Of a DNA stretch of 64,000 nucleotides, positions 43,601 to 52,941 are shown piece by piece. The notes beneath the pieces are model-generated. The model was given only the letters and a program-made list of their open reading frames with translations. It was not told where the DNA came from and ran no database searches. Each line of letters opens with the position of its first letter. Positions within the stretch are counted from its first letter, which is position 1. The DNA comes from CALKUP01 sp964492735. Lineage in GTDB: Bacteria > Patescibacteriota > Patescibacteriia > UBA9570 > XYC2-FULL-38-9. The stretch is taken from the NCBI GenBank assembly GCA_964492735.1, contig CAZBLE010000001.1, forward strand, positions 1 to 64,000. Direction: 5' to 3'. The position numbers were made by a program, and so were the translations under genes.

Positions 43601-44469
43601 AAGTGTAATTGATATTTTTTTAGAAAAAACTTTGGCTTTAAAGATTTTTTAAAATACCTCAAACCTTCAATGCCTAAGTCTTGTTCAAAATTAATATATT
43701 TAATATTTTTTTCTTGCAAAATATTCGCTACCGCATTTATTAAATAATGCGCAGAACCTTTATATAAGGTATCAGTTTTTTGAAAATGAAACAATGCATA
43801 ATCCTGATTTAGGATTTCATAAAAACAAAATCCAACTATACTACCATCAATAAAAAATCCTAATTCTTCAGTTTTAATATCAATTTCACTTAGATGATAA
43901 CGAAAATACTCAGTCATTGCTTTTTTCTCTTTGATATTAAAATGCTCATTTTTTTTATCAGAAAAAAATTTATCGACTTTTTCTACGTCTACAAAATGAA
44001 TATCACCTTTATCATATTTTGCCAAAAAACGATTTTTCATATTTCTAATAGTAGCCATCTCACTATTTTCTAGTTGAGCAAGTTTTTGAACACTTAAAAT
44101 ATAATCAAAATTATCATCATCCAATATGACCGGATATCCCAACCTACTTAATCGTTTCGCTAAGTGTTCTGGGATGTATTTTATTTTTTTATTCGGATAA
44201 AACCGGCTTAAAAGATGCATCAGATAAATAAGATTCTCATCGCTAACTTCTTTTTTTATAATGATAGATACAAAAAAATCATTTGATACATAGTCCTGCA
44301 TTAGCAAAATTGCACCCTCATCAAAAAAACATACGCTTGCGTCATTTTTACACCAACTCCATAAGCTAGTAAAATTATGATCGGAGTATGGCGGGTATTC
44401 ATTTGTAATACTTTCAATTTTAGAACGATCAGTTATTTTGATGCTTCTAAAATTTAATTTGATATTCAT
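43597..44469 (-). CDS. DUF2156/LPG-synthase-C-like acyltransferase
   Basis: 290 residues resembling the C-terminal catalytic (double GNAT) domain of lysyl-phosphatidylglycerol synthases. YPPYSDHNFTSLWSW is at the N-terminus, MKNRFLAKY lies mid-protein, and the C-terminal half reads ELGFFIDGSIVGFCFYEILNQDYALFHFQKTDTLYKGSAHYLINAVANIL...INFEQDLGIEGLRYFKKSLKPKFFLKKY. Such domains transfer aminoacyl groups from tRNA to lipids or peptides. No membrane flippase domain is attached. The arginine decarboxylase gene lies 11 bases upstream on the same strand. Confidence 0.75.
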   Translation of the reverse strand: MNIKLNFRSIKITDRSKIESITNEYPPYSDHNFTSLWSWCKNDASVCFFDEGAILLMQDYVSNDFFVSIIIKKEVSDENLIYLMHLLSRFYPNKKIKYIPEHLAKRLSRLGYPVILDDDNFDYILSVQKLAQLENSEMATIRNMKNRFLAKYDKGDIHFVDVEKVDKFFSDKKNEHFNIKEKKAMTEYFRYHLSEIDIKTEELGFFIDGSIVGFCFYEILNQDYALFHFQKTDTLYKGSAHYLINAVANILQEKNIKYINFEQDLGIEGLRYFKKSLKPKFFLKKYQLHL

Positions 44470-44480
44470 TTACAGTATTT

Positions 44481-44963
44481 TTATGATTGATATTGATATA
44501 CCGCCAGACTTATTACTGAAATAGGTAAGTCAATGCAAACTGTTGCGTGTATATTTTTATCTACAAACGAAGAGTCAAATTTAATTTTCCGACGCTCACA
44601 CATATCTTGAAGTGTCTGATCAATTAGCCTAGATACTTTTAAATAAACATCTGACCCACCTTTAGCGTGATGTTCAACAAAAAAACCCTTACCTTCTTCA
44701 ATTTTATACCACCCAATACCCGCTGCTATATGCTCTTCAATTTTAGAAGTAGTTTCGAATGCCTTGACAACATAAAGTCTTTTTCCAAAATCCTCTTCTG
44801 GTGTTATATAATTCTCTACTTGTTTTATATTAGAGTTGGGGGGTATGATAGAAGATAGATAAATTAAATTGTAATTTGAAACACCGGCATTAAACAGGGC
44901 ATCGTCAAAAGAAGAGAGTTCAGTACTCCCAGTTCCAACTCCTCCAGTAATAATAATATCCAT
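44481..44963 (-). CDS. Pyruvoyl-dependent arginine decarboxylase
   Basis: Converts arginine to agmatine with a self-made pyruvoyl group. 160 residues, the usual size. GTGSTELSSFDDALFNAGVSNYNLIYLSSIIPPNS contains the family's AGxxNxNLxxxSSxxPP block, and the chain is cut inside the SS pair (near residues 38-39) to create the pyruvoyl. Further landmarks are KRLYVVKAFETTS and EHIAAGIGWYKIEEGKGFFVEHHAKG. Some PvlArgDC-like proteins serve polyamine synthesis and others acid resistance. It heads an AT-rich run with the DUF2156-like protein and membrane genes. Confidence 0.9.
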   Translation of the reverse strand: MDIIITGGVGTGSTELSSFDDALFNAGVSNYNLIYLSSIIPPNSNIKQVENYITPEEDFGKRLYVVKAFETTSKIEEHIAAGIGWYKIEEGKGFFVEHHAKGGSDVYLKVSRLIDQTLQDMCERRKIKFDSSFVDKNIHATVCIDLPISVISLAVYQYQS

Positions 44964-45058
44964 ACTATAATACTAGTACTTATATAAAAAACCATTATAC
45001 AGTATAGCACAAAATAAAAAAATCTTTATACTTTTTTTTAAACTAATCGCCCAATTTT

Positions 45059-46507
45059 CTAACGGCTATAACGATCTGATTGTATTTTTGTATAATCAAC
45101 ACTCATTTGCCAGCGTAAAACAATAGGCAGTATCTCTTGACCAAAATCATGAAGTTCTTTCAATTTTTCAATATGCTCACGCTTAAATGGCATATTATTT
45201 TTATGCCTGCCAATAAAAAAAATTCCTAAGGTTGAGTTTATAAAAGGAAGGGTATTTGATTGAACTAAGAATAACATTTTTGCATTCATTTTTTGCATGA
45301 TTTTGGGCAGCGTCGTATGGCTATACTCTTCTTCAATCTTCCCTACTGTTAAAATCATAGGAAGACCTTGCAATTCATCTACAAACTCTGAATCAAATAA
45401 ATAATATCGATTAGTTTTCTTTTTTGGAAAAAATTCTACAAATCTACTCATGTGTTTTTGTTGTACATAAACAGAAACTACTGGCGCCTCAACAGCTTCT
45501 TGAATCATCCCAGCATACTTAAGCAAAAAAGACTCAAGCTCATGGGTTGAATTTAACAAAAAATCTCGCTCAGAAATATATTTTGAAAAATCCAATGTTT
45601 CACGCATAAATAAATTATTCATCAACTTTGTCACAAATAATGAAAATAAATGAAAGAAAAAAGTAAACACAAAAACTGACAATAGGAAATAGGCAATAAT
45701 TTCTTTGGTCCCAACTATATTACGTAACACAAAAAAATACACGGACGAAACTGCCAAATAGTACATTAGTGTAAACAAGCTAAATAATGTGAGTTGAAAA
45801 ATTCGTTTTTGTACAATGATGCGAATATTAAATAATCGCAAGCGCACAATAGCGTAAAGCATAAATAATCCAAGAACATAAACACTTAACGGCCCATATA
45901 ATGTACTTACATATTGATTAAAAAATACTGGTAGGATGATATTATTCCAAAAACCAAAGAGAAATGTCACAGAAAATCCAGTAGTAATATATCTAAGTTG
46001 TGTTCTATAGCGAACACTATTGTTTGGATTGCGATATTCTTGAATTAATAAAAAAAGTGTATACCCAAAAAATGCAAACGCATATGGTAAAAATAAGTAG
46101 TATACTGGACCGAGATTTATTTCATCATAATTTGGATTACCATGAATAAAATACGATGCTGTGTAGCTAGTAAACGAAAACGGAAACAATACCCAGGCAA
46201 TGACATATATGTTTAATTCACGAATTTTTGAAATTTCAGTTTTTGTAAAAACGTAAACAAAATGTAAAAATGTTGCCGGAAAAAATATAACAGCCGTTAA
46301 TGACCAGCGCGATAAATAAATCATTAATACTGGGTCTGTGATAAAATGCGCTATTACATGAATACCACTCCATAAAAATAATTGTAGGCAAATAAATGAA
46401 AGCAAAATAACCACCTTATTAAAAGATCTATAATAAATAACAACTAGAACAATAGCAGATAATAAAAAACAAACTCCAAATAGGCTGATAAGAAAAAATG
46501 TGTTCAT
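45059..46507 (-). CDS. 7TM plus GAF-like sensor protein without kinase domain
   Basis: 482 residues. The N-terminal half has eight or nine helices in the pattern of the histidine-kinase N-terminal 7TM module (VLMIYLSRWSLTAVIFFPATFLHFVYVF, YGPLSVYVLGLFMLYAIVRLRLFNI). A short connector (RETLDFSKYISERDFLLNSTHELESFLLKY) leads to a GAF-like C-terminal domain (~350-470, VVSVYVQQKHMSRFVEFF, TLGIFFIGRHKNNMPFKREHIEKLKELHDF). HisKA and HATPase domains are absent. It is possibly the detached membrane input for the GAF histidine kinase at 40926-42461. Confidence 0.75.
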   Translation of the reverse strand: MNTFFLISLFGVCFLLSAIVLVVIYYRSFNKVVILLSFICLQLFLWSGIHVIAHFITDPVLMIYLSRWSLTAVIFFPATFLHFVYVFTKTEISKIRELNIYVIAWVLFPFSFTSYTASYFIHGNPNYDEINLGPVYYLFLPYAFAFFGYTLFLLIQEYRNPNNSVRYRTQLRYITTGFSVTFLFGFWNNIILPVFFNQYVSTLYGPLSVYVLGLFMLYAIVRLRLFNIRIIVQKRIFQLTLFSLFTLMYYLAVSSVYFFVLRNIVGTKEIIAYFLLSVFVFTFFFHLFSLFVTKLMNNLFMRETLDFSKYISERDFLLNSTHELESFLLKYAGMIQEAVEAPVVSVYVQQKHMSRFVEFFPKKKTNRYYLFDSEFVDELQGLPMILTVGKIEEEYSHTTLPKIMQKMNAKMLFLVQSNTLPFINSTLGIFFIGRHKNNMPFKREHIEKLKELHDFGQEILPIVLRWQMSVDYTKIQSDRYSR

Positions 46508-46654
46508 ATTTTTGTAATCAATGTAAAACTATGCCTATACACCTAGAGTACGAAGAAGTAGAAATACATCTACCCCTTCGACACAGATGCTCCCCGATAA
46601 GGGTATTCAATTGTACTTCTCATAAAACACGCAGCGTCACAATGCGTCAATGAT

Positions 46655-46711
46655 CTAATTTGGCAGATTTTTGACGGCAAAAAATCGCCGAGAAAATACC
46701 CCCATAAACAT
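46655..46711 (-). CDS. Possible 18-residue peptide with Shine-Dalgarno
   Basis: ATG at 46711 is preceded by AGGAG at proper spacing and opens an 18-codon frame (MFMGVFSRRFFAVKNLPN). It lies in the 278-base gap 46508-46785, which otherwise contains only short inverted repeats (GACGGC/GCCG type) and no recognisable gene. It may be chance. Confidence 0.25.
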   Translation of the reverse strand: MFMGVFSRRFFAVKNLPN

Positions 46712-46785
46712 TGATTCTCCTAAAAAAATAGACAAAAAACGACGGCATTTTTGTGTGGAAAACTTTTTTTCGACAACACGCCCTA

Positions 46786-47556
46786 TTACGCCAATAACTC
46801 CAAAAACACCGGCTCGCTGACAGGCACTCTCCCCAACTGGTATGCAATAACAGATCGAATCAACCCATCAATATCACGCCAAACATCATCCTCTACCCGC
46901 AGTCGCAACACATCGTCAAACGACTGATCTTGCACAAACCGCATTACACGAAGAGTGTCTACCGACATCTCACGCACCTGCTCAATAGAACGACAATTTC
47001 CACACTCAACAGCGCGTAAATCATAATGCAATTTCATCTCACCTTCTGTTGCACTCCCAGCAAATTCAGCCACCTCTCTCTTACACACATGGCAGGCTGA
47101 TAATTCAAATCGATATCCGAGATACTCAAAAATCTGCACAATCGCCGCATAAACAGATAATGTATTCACCCGCTGCTGCTGCGACAACATTTCAAAAATT
47201 CCAATCACATATTCAAATAGCAATGGGTCAACCTCTCGGTCTTCCACTAACCGGTCAATAATCTCTGCGATATACTGCCCTGCTGCCATGTGCGTCAGTG
47301 AGGTTCGCAAGCGCTCATTACTCATAATCGTATTACTCCCCGCGACAATATCAATCGTCTTGCTTTTCGCAAAGAAAAAATCTGCCACGACAAATGGCTC
47401 TAAATGCCCGGCGAGCTTGCTAGTGATTTTTTTACTTGAAATCGCCCGCGCCGTAATCTTCCCAAAATCGCGCGACAACACGCGGACCATCGTGTCCTTT
47501 TCACGATAATCCCACCGCTTTAAAATCACTCCTTCCGTTTTATATGTCGCGGCCAT
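46786..47556 (-). CDS. recO: DNA repair protein RecO
   Basis: RecO anneals SSB-coated DNA and loads RecA with RecR. 256 residues. The N-terminal OB fold reads TYKTEGVILKRWDYREKDTMVRVLSRDFGKITARAISSKKITSKLAGHLEPFVVADFFFAKSKTIDIV. The C-terminal helical domain holds a zinc site (CHVC near residue 152 and CGNC near 185). The start ATG 47556 is nine bases after the ileS stop, so it is co-transcribed with ileS. Confidence 0.95.
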   Translation of the reverse strand: MAATYKTEGVILKRWDYREKDTMVRVLSRDFGKITARAISSKKITSKLAGHLEPFVVADFFFAKSKTIDIVAGSNTIMSNERLRTSLTHMAAGQYIAEIIDRLVEDREVDPLLFEYVIGIFEMLSQQQRVNTLSVYAAIVQIFEYLGYRFELSACHVCKREVAEFAGSATEGEMKLHYDLRAVECGNCRSIEQVREMSVDTLRVMRFVQDQSFDDVLRLRVEDDVWRDIDGLIRSVIAYQLGRVPVSEPVFLELLA

Positions 47557-47565
47557 ATCCGCAAA

Positions 47566-50517
47566 TTACACAACCTGAATTGCTAGTGTCGTTTCCCCAT
47601 CATCCAGCTTCAATATGTTTTCTTGCGATTCATCTGTCAGGATCAATGCAGTCGCGAGTACACTACGCAAATATTCCTCTTTGTAATCTTGAAGCGTTTG
47701 TTTCACATCTGCACTAGTTGTCGCAATAGTGAGTTGCACGCGATCTTGAATGGTCAACTTCATTTGTTTGCGCAACTGATTGGTTTGCCGTGTCAGTTCA
47801 CGCAGCAAGCCTTCACGCTTGAGTTCTGGAGTGAGCGTCGCATCAATCGCCATCTCGCTACCAAACAGAATTTCTTTCACATTGAGCTCATCTTTCAAAA
47901 TTTCAACATACGCCACATCTAATACCTCGACAGGAACAGTCGCTGATTGCAATGGTTGGCGCACTTTCATTTTATGCTGCTGGCGAAGCGCGAGCGCGGA
48001 TTCAATATATTCACGCACTTGTGCCATATCAGCGAGCACTTGCGCATCAACGGCAAACGCTTCTGGCCAATCACACAAATGCACAGATTCTGGATCTGCT
48101 TCAAGGCGCAATTCCTGGTAGATTTTTTCTGTGATAAAGGGCGTCACAGGCGCTGCAATTTTCACAAATATTTTCAACACAGTGTAGAGCGTGCGCAATG
48201 CCATTTCACGATCAGCCGCATCTTCTCCTTTGAAACGGTCACGACTGCGACGGACATACCACGTCGACAACTCTTGCACAAAATCTTGTAATGGTGAGGC
48301 TGTTTTGCGAATCGTGTAATTCTCATACGCCGTTGTCACTTCCGCCAAACACACATCAAGCCGCGCCAAAATCCATTTGTCGAGCACATGTGTTACCTCT
48401 GCCCCGCTCACTTCTGTCATCTTCACTTGCTCGCCGGCAAACAATTTGTAAAACGTAAAGACATTCCACAATGTGTTGATTGTTTTCTTGTAAATCTCCG
48501 CAACATCATGCTCTGAAAAATTTACTTTCGCGCCATCCATGATCGGTGAACTGAGCAAATAAAATCGCATCGCATCGACACAATATTTATCAAACATGAG
48601 TTGTGGCTCTGGGTAATTCTTCTTTGATTTACTCATCTTCTGTCCATCGTCTCCCATCATGGTTCCGGTTGTCACCGCGTGTTTAAACGATGGCTTGTTG
48701 AACAATCCAGTCGACAACACATGCAAGGTATAAAACCAACCACGTGTCTGCGCAATATATTCAGAAATAAAATCTGCTGGATACCGCGCTTCGAACTTCT
48801 CTCTATTTTCAAACGGATAATGCTCTGCTGCAAATGGCATTGAACCAGACTCCACCCAGCAATCAAACACTTCTGGAATACGCGTCATGGTTTGTGCGCC
48901 ACTACACGCGGAACAATCCCATTTCACCTCATCAATATATGGACGATGTAAATCAAGCTCGCTCAAATCACGACCGGCTTTTTCTGACAACTCTGCAACG
49001 GAGCCAACCACTTCCAAGTGCTCGCATTCAAGCTCGGAGCATTTCCACACCGGAATCGCTGTTCCCCAAAAACGTGACCGGGAAATATTCCAATCCGGCG
49101 CTTGCTCAAGTCCTTTTCCAAACCGACCTTCTTTCAAATGATCCGGCTTCCAATCAAGCGGTTTATTATTTTCAATCATTTGTGGCTTCAGCTCCTGCAC
49201 ATTAAAGAACCACGCTGGACCAGCGTAATAATAGAGCGGAGTTTCACAACGCCAACAATGCGGATATGGATGCTTGTATGGTTTCACCTCAAACACAAGC
49301 CCGCGTTCTTGCAAGTCATCGATGATATCTTGTTCTGCATCTTTAAAAAACTTTCCAGCAACCAATGTTACTTCTGAACGGAAATTTCCTTGCTCGTTCA
49401 AAATTTCACCTGTCAGTAAATTGTGCTCCTGCGCCATTCGAAAATCGTCTTCACCATGGAGCGGCGCCATGTGCACAATGCCGGTTCCTTCGGTCATTTC
49501 CACAAAATCGCCCGCGAACACTTCAAATGATTTTTTTGCTTGCTCGTCAGATTCTTCTGCGCCATCTAACAGGTATTCATAGAGCGGTGTATATGTTTTT
49601 CCAACCAGTGCGCTACCTTTCACTGTTTCAACAATCTCTGCTCCATCTTGACCGACTTCATCCTTGAGAGAAAATAATTTTATCGCCGCTTGCGCTGAGC
49701 AATAAAAATACTCATCTCCGCGCTGTACTTTCACATACTCTTCTTCTTGGTTCACCACCAACGCAACGTTTCCAGGAAGTGTCCATGGAGTTGTTGTCCA
49801 GGCGAGTAAAAATGTGTTTACTTCTCCCACGACCGGTAACTTCACTGTGATTGACTGGTCGGTCACATTTTTGTATGAGTTATCCATCGCAATTTCAAAA
49901 TTGGACAACGTGGTTGCACAACGTGGGCAATATAATGAAACCCGTCGTCCTTCATATGCCAAATCCTTTTTATACATTTCTGAAAATGCCCACCACACAG
50001 ATTCCATGTATGAGTTGTCCATGGTCTTGTACGAGTTTTCAAAATCAACCCATCGACCCATGCGTTTCACAAATTTCCCCCACTCTTTATCATATTTCAA
50101 CACTGATGCACGACAGGCATCATTAAACTTATCGATTCCGTACGCTTCAATGTCTTTGCGTGAATTCAAACCAAACTCTTTTTCGATGAGGTTTTCAACC
50201 GGCAAGCCATGACAATCCCAACCCCAGCGGCGTTCCACTTTATAACCTCGCATTGTCCAAAAACGCGGCACAGAATCTTTGACTGTTGACGCGAGCATGT
50301 GGCCGTAATGCGGAAGGCCCGTTGCAAACGGTGGTCCATCATAAAAAACGTACGGCTTGTCAGCTGGACGTTGGTCAATAGATTTTTGAAAGGCATTTGT
50401 ATTATCCCAAAATTCGACTAATTCTTCTTCAAATTGGGCAAATTGGCTTTTATATGATTCGTTGTCTGATGATACAGCTGCCGAATCTGAAGCAGCGTGA
50501 GAAAGGTCCTTTTTCAT
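47566..50517 (-). CDS. ileS: Isoleucyl-tRNA synthetase, eukaryal-type
   Basis: Charges tRNA-Ile. 983 residues from ATG 50517 (MKKDLSHAASDSAAVSS); the frame continues upstream but the promoter lies there. The class I signature is DGPPFATGLPHYGHML (HYGH, near residue 58) and KMSKS is in GDDGQKMSKSKKNYPEPQ. The PFATGLPHYGH form, together with WDCHGLPVE and editing-domain motifs (LAWTTTPWTLPGN, ADFVEMTEGTGIVHMAP-like), marks the type found in eukaryotes and some bacteria (IleS2), which is generally mupirocin-insensitive. The bacterial C-terminal zinc finger is not seen. recO follows nine bases downstream. Confidence 0.96.
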   Translation of the reverse strand: MKKDLSHAASDSAAVSSDNESYKSQFAQFEEELVEFWDNTNAFQKSIDQRPADKPYVFYDGPPFATGLPHYGHMLASTVKDSVPRFWTMRGYKVERRWGWDCHGLPVENLIEKEFGLNSRKDIEAYGIDKFNDACRASVLKYDKEWGKFVKRMGRWVDFENSYKTMDNSYMESVWWAFSEMYKKDLAYEGRRVSLYCPRCATTLSNFEIAMDNSYKNVTDQSITVKLPVVGEVNTFLLAWTTTPWTLPGNVALVVNQEEEYVKVQRGDEYFYCSAQAAIKLFSLKDEVGQDGAEIVETVKGSALVGKTYTPLYEYLLDGAEESDEQAKKSFEVFAGDFVEMTEGTGIVHMAPLHGEDDFRMAQEHNLLTGEILNEQGNFRSEVTLVAGKFFKDAEQDIIDDLQERGLVFEVKPYKHPYPHCWRCETPLYYYAGPAWFFNVQELKPQMIENNKPLDWKPDHLKEGRFGKGLEQAPDWNISRSRFWGTAIPVWKCSELECEHLEVVGSVAELSEKAGRDLSELDLHRPYIDEVKWDCSACSGAQTMTRIPEVFDCWVESGSMPFAAEHYPFENREKFEARYPADFISEYIAQTRGWFYTLHVLSTGLFNKPSFKHAVTTGTMMGDDGQKMSKSKKNYPEPQLMFDKYCVDAMRFYLLSSPIMDGAKVNFSEHDVAEIYKKTINTLWNVFTFYKLFAGEQVKMTEVSGAEVTHVLDKWILARLDVCLAEVTTAYENYTIRKTASPLQDFVQELSTWYVRRSRDRFKGEDAADREMALRTLYTVLKIFVKIAAPVTPFITEKIYQELRLEADPESVHLCDWPEAFAVDAQVLADMAQVREYIESALALRQQHKMKVRQPLQSATVPVEVLDVAYVEILKDELNVKEILFGSEMAIDATLTPELKREGLLRELTRQTNQLRKQMKLTIQDRVQLTIATTSADVKQTLQDYKEEYLRSVLATALILTDESQENILKLDDGETTLAIQVV

Positions 50518-50547
50518 AAAAGAGATTGAATTGTTAAAGATTGTTGA

Positions 50548-50614
50548 AGTATATGAGAAAAAGGCTAAAATCGCAAGAAAAAGGCTTGACAAGAATAGTA
50601 TTTTATGGTAATTA
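50548..50614. promoter_or_regulatory. Divergent promoters (ileS / DUF1295 gene)
   Basis: Reverse, for ileS: TTGCGA (50576-50571), 17-base spacer, TATACT (50553-50548). Forward, for the GC-rich gene: TTGACA (50586-50591), 17-base spacer, TAATTA (50609-50614). The 205-base gap 50518-50722 contains nothing else but a weak hairpin at about 50634-50655. Confidence 0.65.
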
Positions 50615-50722
50615 CTTGCCCCTGTAAAAACGACTTTTGCTGAAAAGCGAAGCAGTTTTTTGCTCCCTACAACGCGGCAGAAATGCCAAACACGCGGCTC
50701 ACAGCCGCAACGTGGAGACCTC

Positions 50723-51538
50723 ATGGTCAACGTCATTTTTACCCTCTGTTTTCTGATCGTCACCACCCCGAGCGTGCTGCGGCGCGCCCTGGTTGCCCGG
50801 GCAATCGCCTGGGCCAACTTCCGCGACACGATCGGCAGCGTCAAAGGCTGGGCCAGCATGCGCTGGTTCATTAACTACTACAAGATGATGACTCCGCTCG
50901 TCGTCTTGGACCTGATGGCCTACTTCGAGACCTGGAGCTCGACGGCATGGATTTACTTCGCGGCCCATAGCGCGTACTGCCTGGTGTGGCTCGTAAAGGA
51001 CAACAAATGGCCGCACTCCAGCTTCAGCGGCTTGATGCTGAACTGGCAAGGCCTTGCCGGCCTGTGGTTCAGCGTCTTGGGCGCCTTCTGGGTCTGCCCG
51101 ACGCTGCTCATGGCAGGGCACATCGAGGTTCCGCTTTGGTGGGCGGCGCTGTGCGGCAGCATGACCATAACAGGCGGCGCGATCACGTACGTCGCCGATG
51201 GTCACAAGGCGGATCAAGTTGCAATCGCGCGCGCGAACGGTGAGAAACACCCACTGATCACGAGCGGCCTGTGGCGCCACATCCTTCACCCGAACTACAC
51301 GGGTGAAATTGTGACCTACACAGCACTGTCCGCCTTCCCGCTTCCGTGGGCATTCATTGCCACGGACTGGCGCTGGCAGGTTGCGGCAATTGTGCCGCTG
51401 GTGATCATGGTCCAGGTGTTCTGGAACGCCATGTTCCCGAACATCTGTCGGATCAACCAGCACATGCTGCAAACCCGCGGTGAGCGCTGGACCCAGCACA
51501 CGCAGCAAGCCTGGCAGATCCTGCCGTATATCTGGTAA
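50723..51538 (+). CDS. DUF1295/ICMT-like membrane methyltransferase or reductase, GC-rich island
   Basis: 271 residues from ATG 50723, with GGAG just upstream. About six hydrophobic segments precede a C-terminal motif ANGEKHPLITSGLWRHILHPNYTGEIVTYTALSAFPLP, the cofactor-binding signature of the DUF1295 / steroid 5-alpha-reductase / isoprenylcysteine methyltransferase superfamily. It probably modifies a lipid or isoprenoid. GC content and codon use differ sharply from flanking ileS and pgeF, pointing to transfer. The native-looking AT-rich promoter lies 110 bases upstream. A 15-base hairpin covers its stop codon. Confidence 0.82.
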   Translation: MVNVIFTLCFLIVTTPSVLRRALVARAIAWANFRDTIGSVKGWASMRWFINYYKMMTPLVVLDLMAYFETWSSTAWIYFAAHSAYCLVWLVKDNKWPHSSFSGLMLNWQGLAGLWFSVLGAFWVCPTLLMAGHIEVPLWWAALCGSMTITGGAITYVADGHKADQVAIARANGEKHPLITSGLWRHILHPNYTGEIVTYTALSAFPLPWAFIATDWRWQVAAIVPLVIMVQVFWNAMFPNICRINQHMLQTRGERWTQHTQQAWQILPYIW

Positions 51539-51555
51539 AACCAGCTATACGGCAG
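51521..51555 (+). terminator. Long hairpin over the stop codon of the DUF1295 gene
   Basis: CTGCCGTATA-T-CTGGT and ACCAG-C-TATACGGCAG form 15 pairs with one mismatch around an AAA triloop. The TAA stop lies in the loop region. There is no T-run, so termination may be incomplete. Confidence 0.65.
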
Positions 51556-51640
51556 CACGACAACGGGTCGGAAATAACGTAAGCAGACGGCTTGCAGTAT
51601 CTTCCGGCCCAACTCCCCTCCCTTTTTTATATTCAAAACC

Positions 51641-52291
51641 CTACTTCAATTTCATCCACGCAATATTCCGTTCAAGTTTGTCGCCGCGCCGTGCAGAATA
51701 CAATTTGTCATCTGAAAATGTTGACCGCTTCACAACTTCAATATTTTTGAGCGGAATACCAGCGTCAACCAACTGATCCACATTCGCCTGCCACAAATCA
51801 ACCGTATATTTCTGTTCCCCGCTGTCATCTTCTGGCAACTCCGCAACCACACTGCGTGGAAATTGACGCGCCACTTCAGCACCAACAATAAAATCTTGCG
51901 GGCCAATTGCTGGGCCAATGCCAATCATCGTTTTTTGTACACTGATCTGCGCTTCTTTCCGCAACCATTCAATAGACTTGCGCGCAATGCCAAGCGCTGT
52001 TCCCCGCCAACCAGCATGGATCACCACTGCAATCTTTTTCTGAGAATCATAGAGAAAAATTGGTACACAATCAGCCACCCGCACAGAAATTCCAACACCT
52101 GACTCACGGGTCGCTACAGCATCAACTCCAGGGATTACATCCGGCAACCGCGGTGAAGTCGCCACTGCCCAAGCAATGCCCGTTTTATGCAACTGCTCCC
52201 CTTGCACCAAACCGTCTGGGATTACATCGCCAATTTCGGTCATTCCATGGGAAAGCTCGGGAAAACGAGATAAGTTTTTAAAATAAATCAT
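51641..52291 (-). CDS. pgeF: Peptidoglycan editing factor PgeF (YfiH/YlmD laccase-domain)
   Basis: 216 residues from ATG 52291. YfiH-family motifs are complete: LVQGEQLHKTGI, VRVADCVPIFLYD with the zinc Cys, VVIHAGWRGTALGIARKSI with zinc His residues, and GPAIGPQDFIVGAEV. The family hydrolyses wrongly incorporated muropeptides and also has purine nucleoside phosphorylase activity in some members. A CACAAT box ends six bases before the ATG, suggesting another leaderless transcript. It converges with the DUF1295 gene and is divergent from the 194-residue gene. Confidence 0.95.
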   Translation of the reverse strand: MIYFKNLSRFPELSHGMTEIGDVIPDGLVQGEQLHKTGIAWAVATSPRLPDVIPGVDAVATRESGVGISVRVADCVPIFLYDSQKKIAVVIHAGWRGTALGIARKSIEWLRKEAQISVQKTMIGIGPAIGPQDFIVGAEVARQFPRSVVAELPEDDSGEQKYTVDLWQANVDQLVDAGIPLKNIEVVKRSTFSDDKLYSARRGDKLERNIAWMKLK

Positions 52292-52348
52292 GCTCGGATT
52301 GTGCCATAATTCGACAAAAAATACCACATTCGTTACTATCTACTCATT

Positions 52349-52933
52349 ATGAATGCATCCTATACAAAGACAGAAAAAATTGCGGCATTGCGCACAGCAT
52401 TAGACAATCGAACAATTGCTGACATACGAACAATATTGGCCAGCGATCATGGATGGAGCAAACATGGGACCGTTGGCACTATTATTGACGCATGTATTGA
52501 ACAAAGCCCGAACATAGCAGGCTTACCCTTATCTGGTTTTTTACATTGGCTTGCGACTATTCATCTCAGTGATGAGCAAGCTCAAGATCCTGCAGCAAGC
52601 GAGCGCCGTCTCAACTACACTGGATATATGACAAGCTTTGGCTCTGCTATTACACAAATGGCGGAAGAAAAAGCACACCTCCCAATGCAACCGATGCTTT
52701 CCGACTGGAGAGAGGTTTGCTTTCGCCCTGAGTTGTCTGAAATAGCACAAGATATCTCTACATTGATTCTTGAATTCACCCAAGAACAGATGACAGGCTT
52801 TGAAGAAATACAATCAGAAATAGAAGCGGACACGCTCTTTTTAAAAAGTCACCCCACAATACTCCCTCCTATTGTTCCAAAAATAGAAAACGCAACAAGA
52901 CCTACTGAGATTCAACGCCGACCGCTACGATAG
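52349..52933 (+). CDS. Hypothetical cytoplasmic protein
   Basis: 194 residues, unrecognised. Mostly helical with a His/Trp segment (DHGWSKHGTVGTIIDACIEQSPNIAGLPLSGFLHWLATIHL) and an acidic C-terminal helix (EFTQEQMTGFEEIQSEIEADTLFLKSHP) followed by a Pro/Arg tail. No signal peptide. It is divergent from pgeF with a short shared upstream region, and ends eight bases before the convergent kbl gene. Confidence 0.65.
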   Translation: MNASYTKTEKIAALRTALDNRTIADIRTILASDHGWSKHGTVGTIIDACIEQSPNIAGLPLSGFLHWLATIHLSDEQAQDPAASERRLNYTGYMTSFGSAITQMAEEKAHLPMQPMLSDWREVCFRPELSEIAQDISTLILEFTQEQMTGFEEIQSEIEADTLFLKSHPTILPPIVPKIENATRPTEIQRRPLR

Positions 52934-52941
52934 CGGCCATG

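Noticed and set aside
46622..46785. Third copy of the lipoprotein leader module
   Set aside because: Only short AT-rich words and a GACGGC/GCCG repeat resemble it; there is no extended match.
50699..51508. 269-residue reverse ORF opposite the DUF1295 gene
   Set aside because: Composition shadow: Arg/His/Asp-rich without hydrophobic pattern, while the forward frame has a clear family motif.
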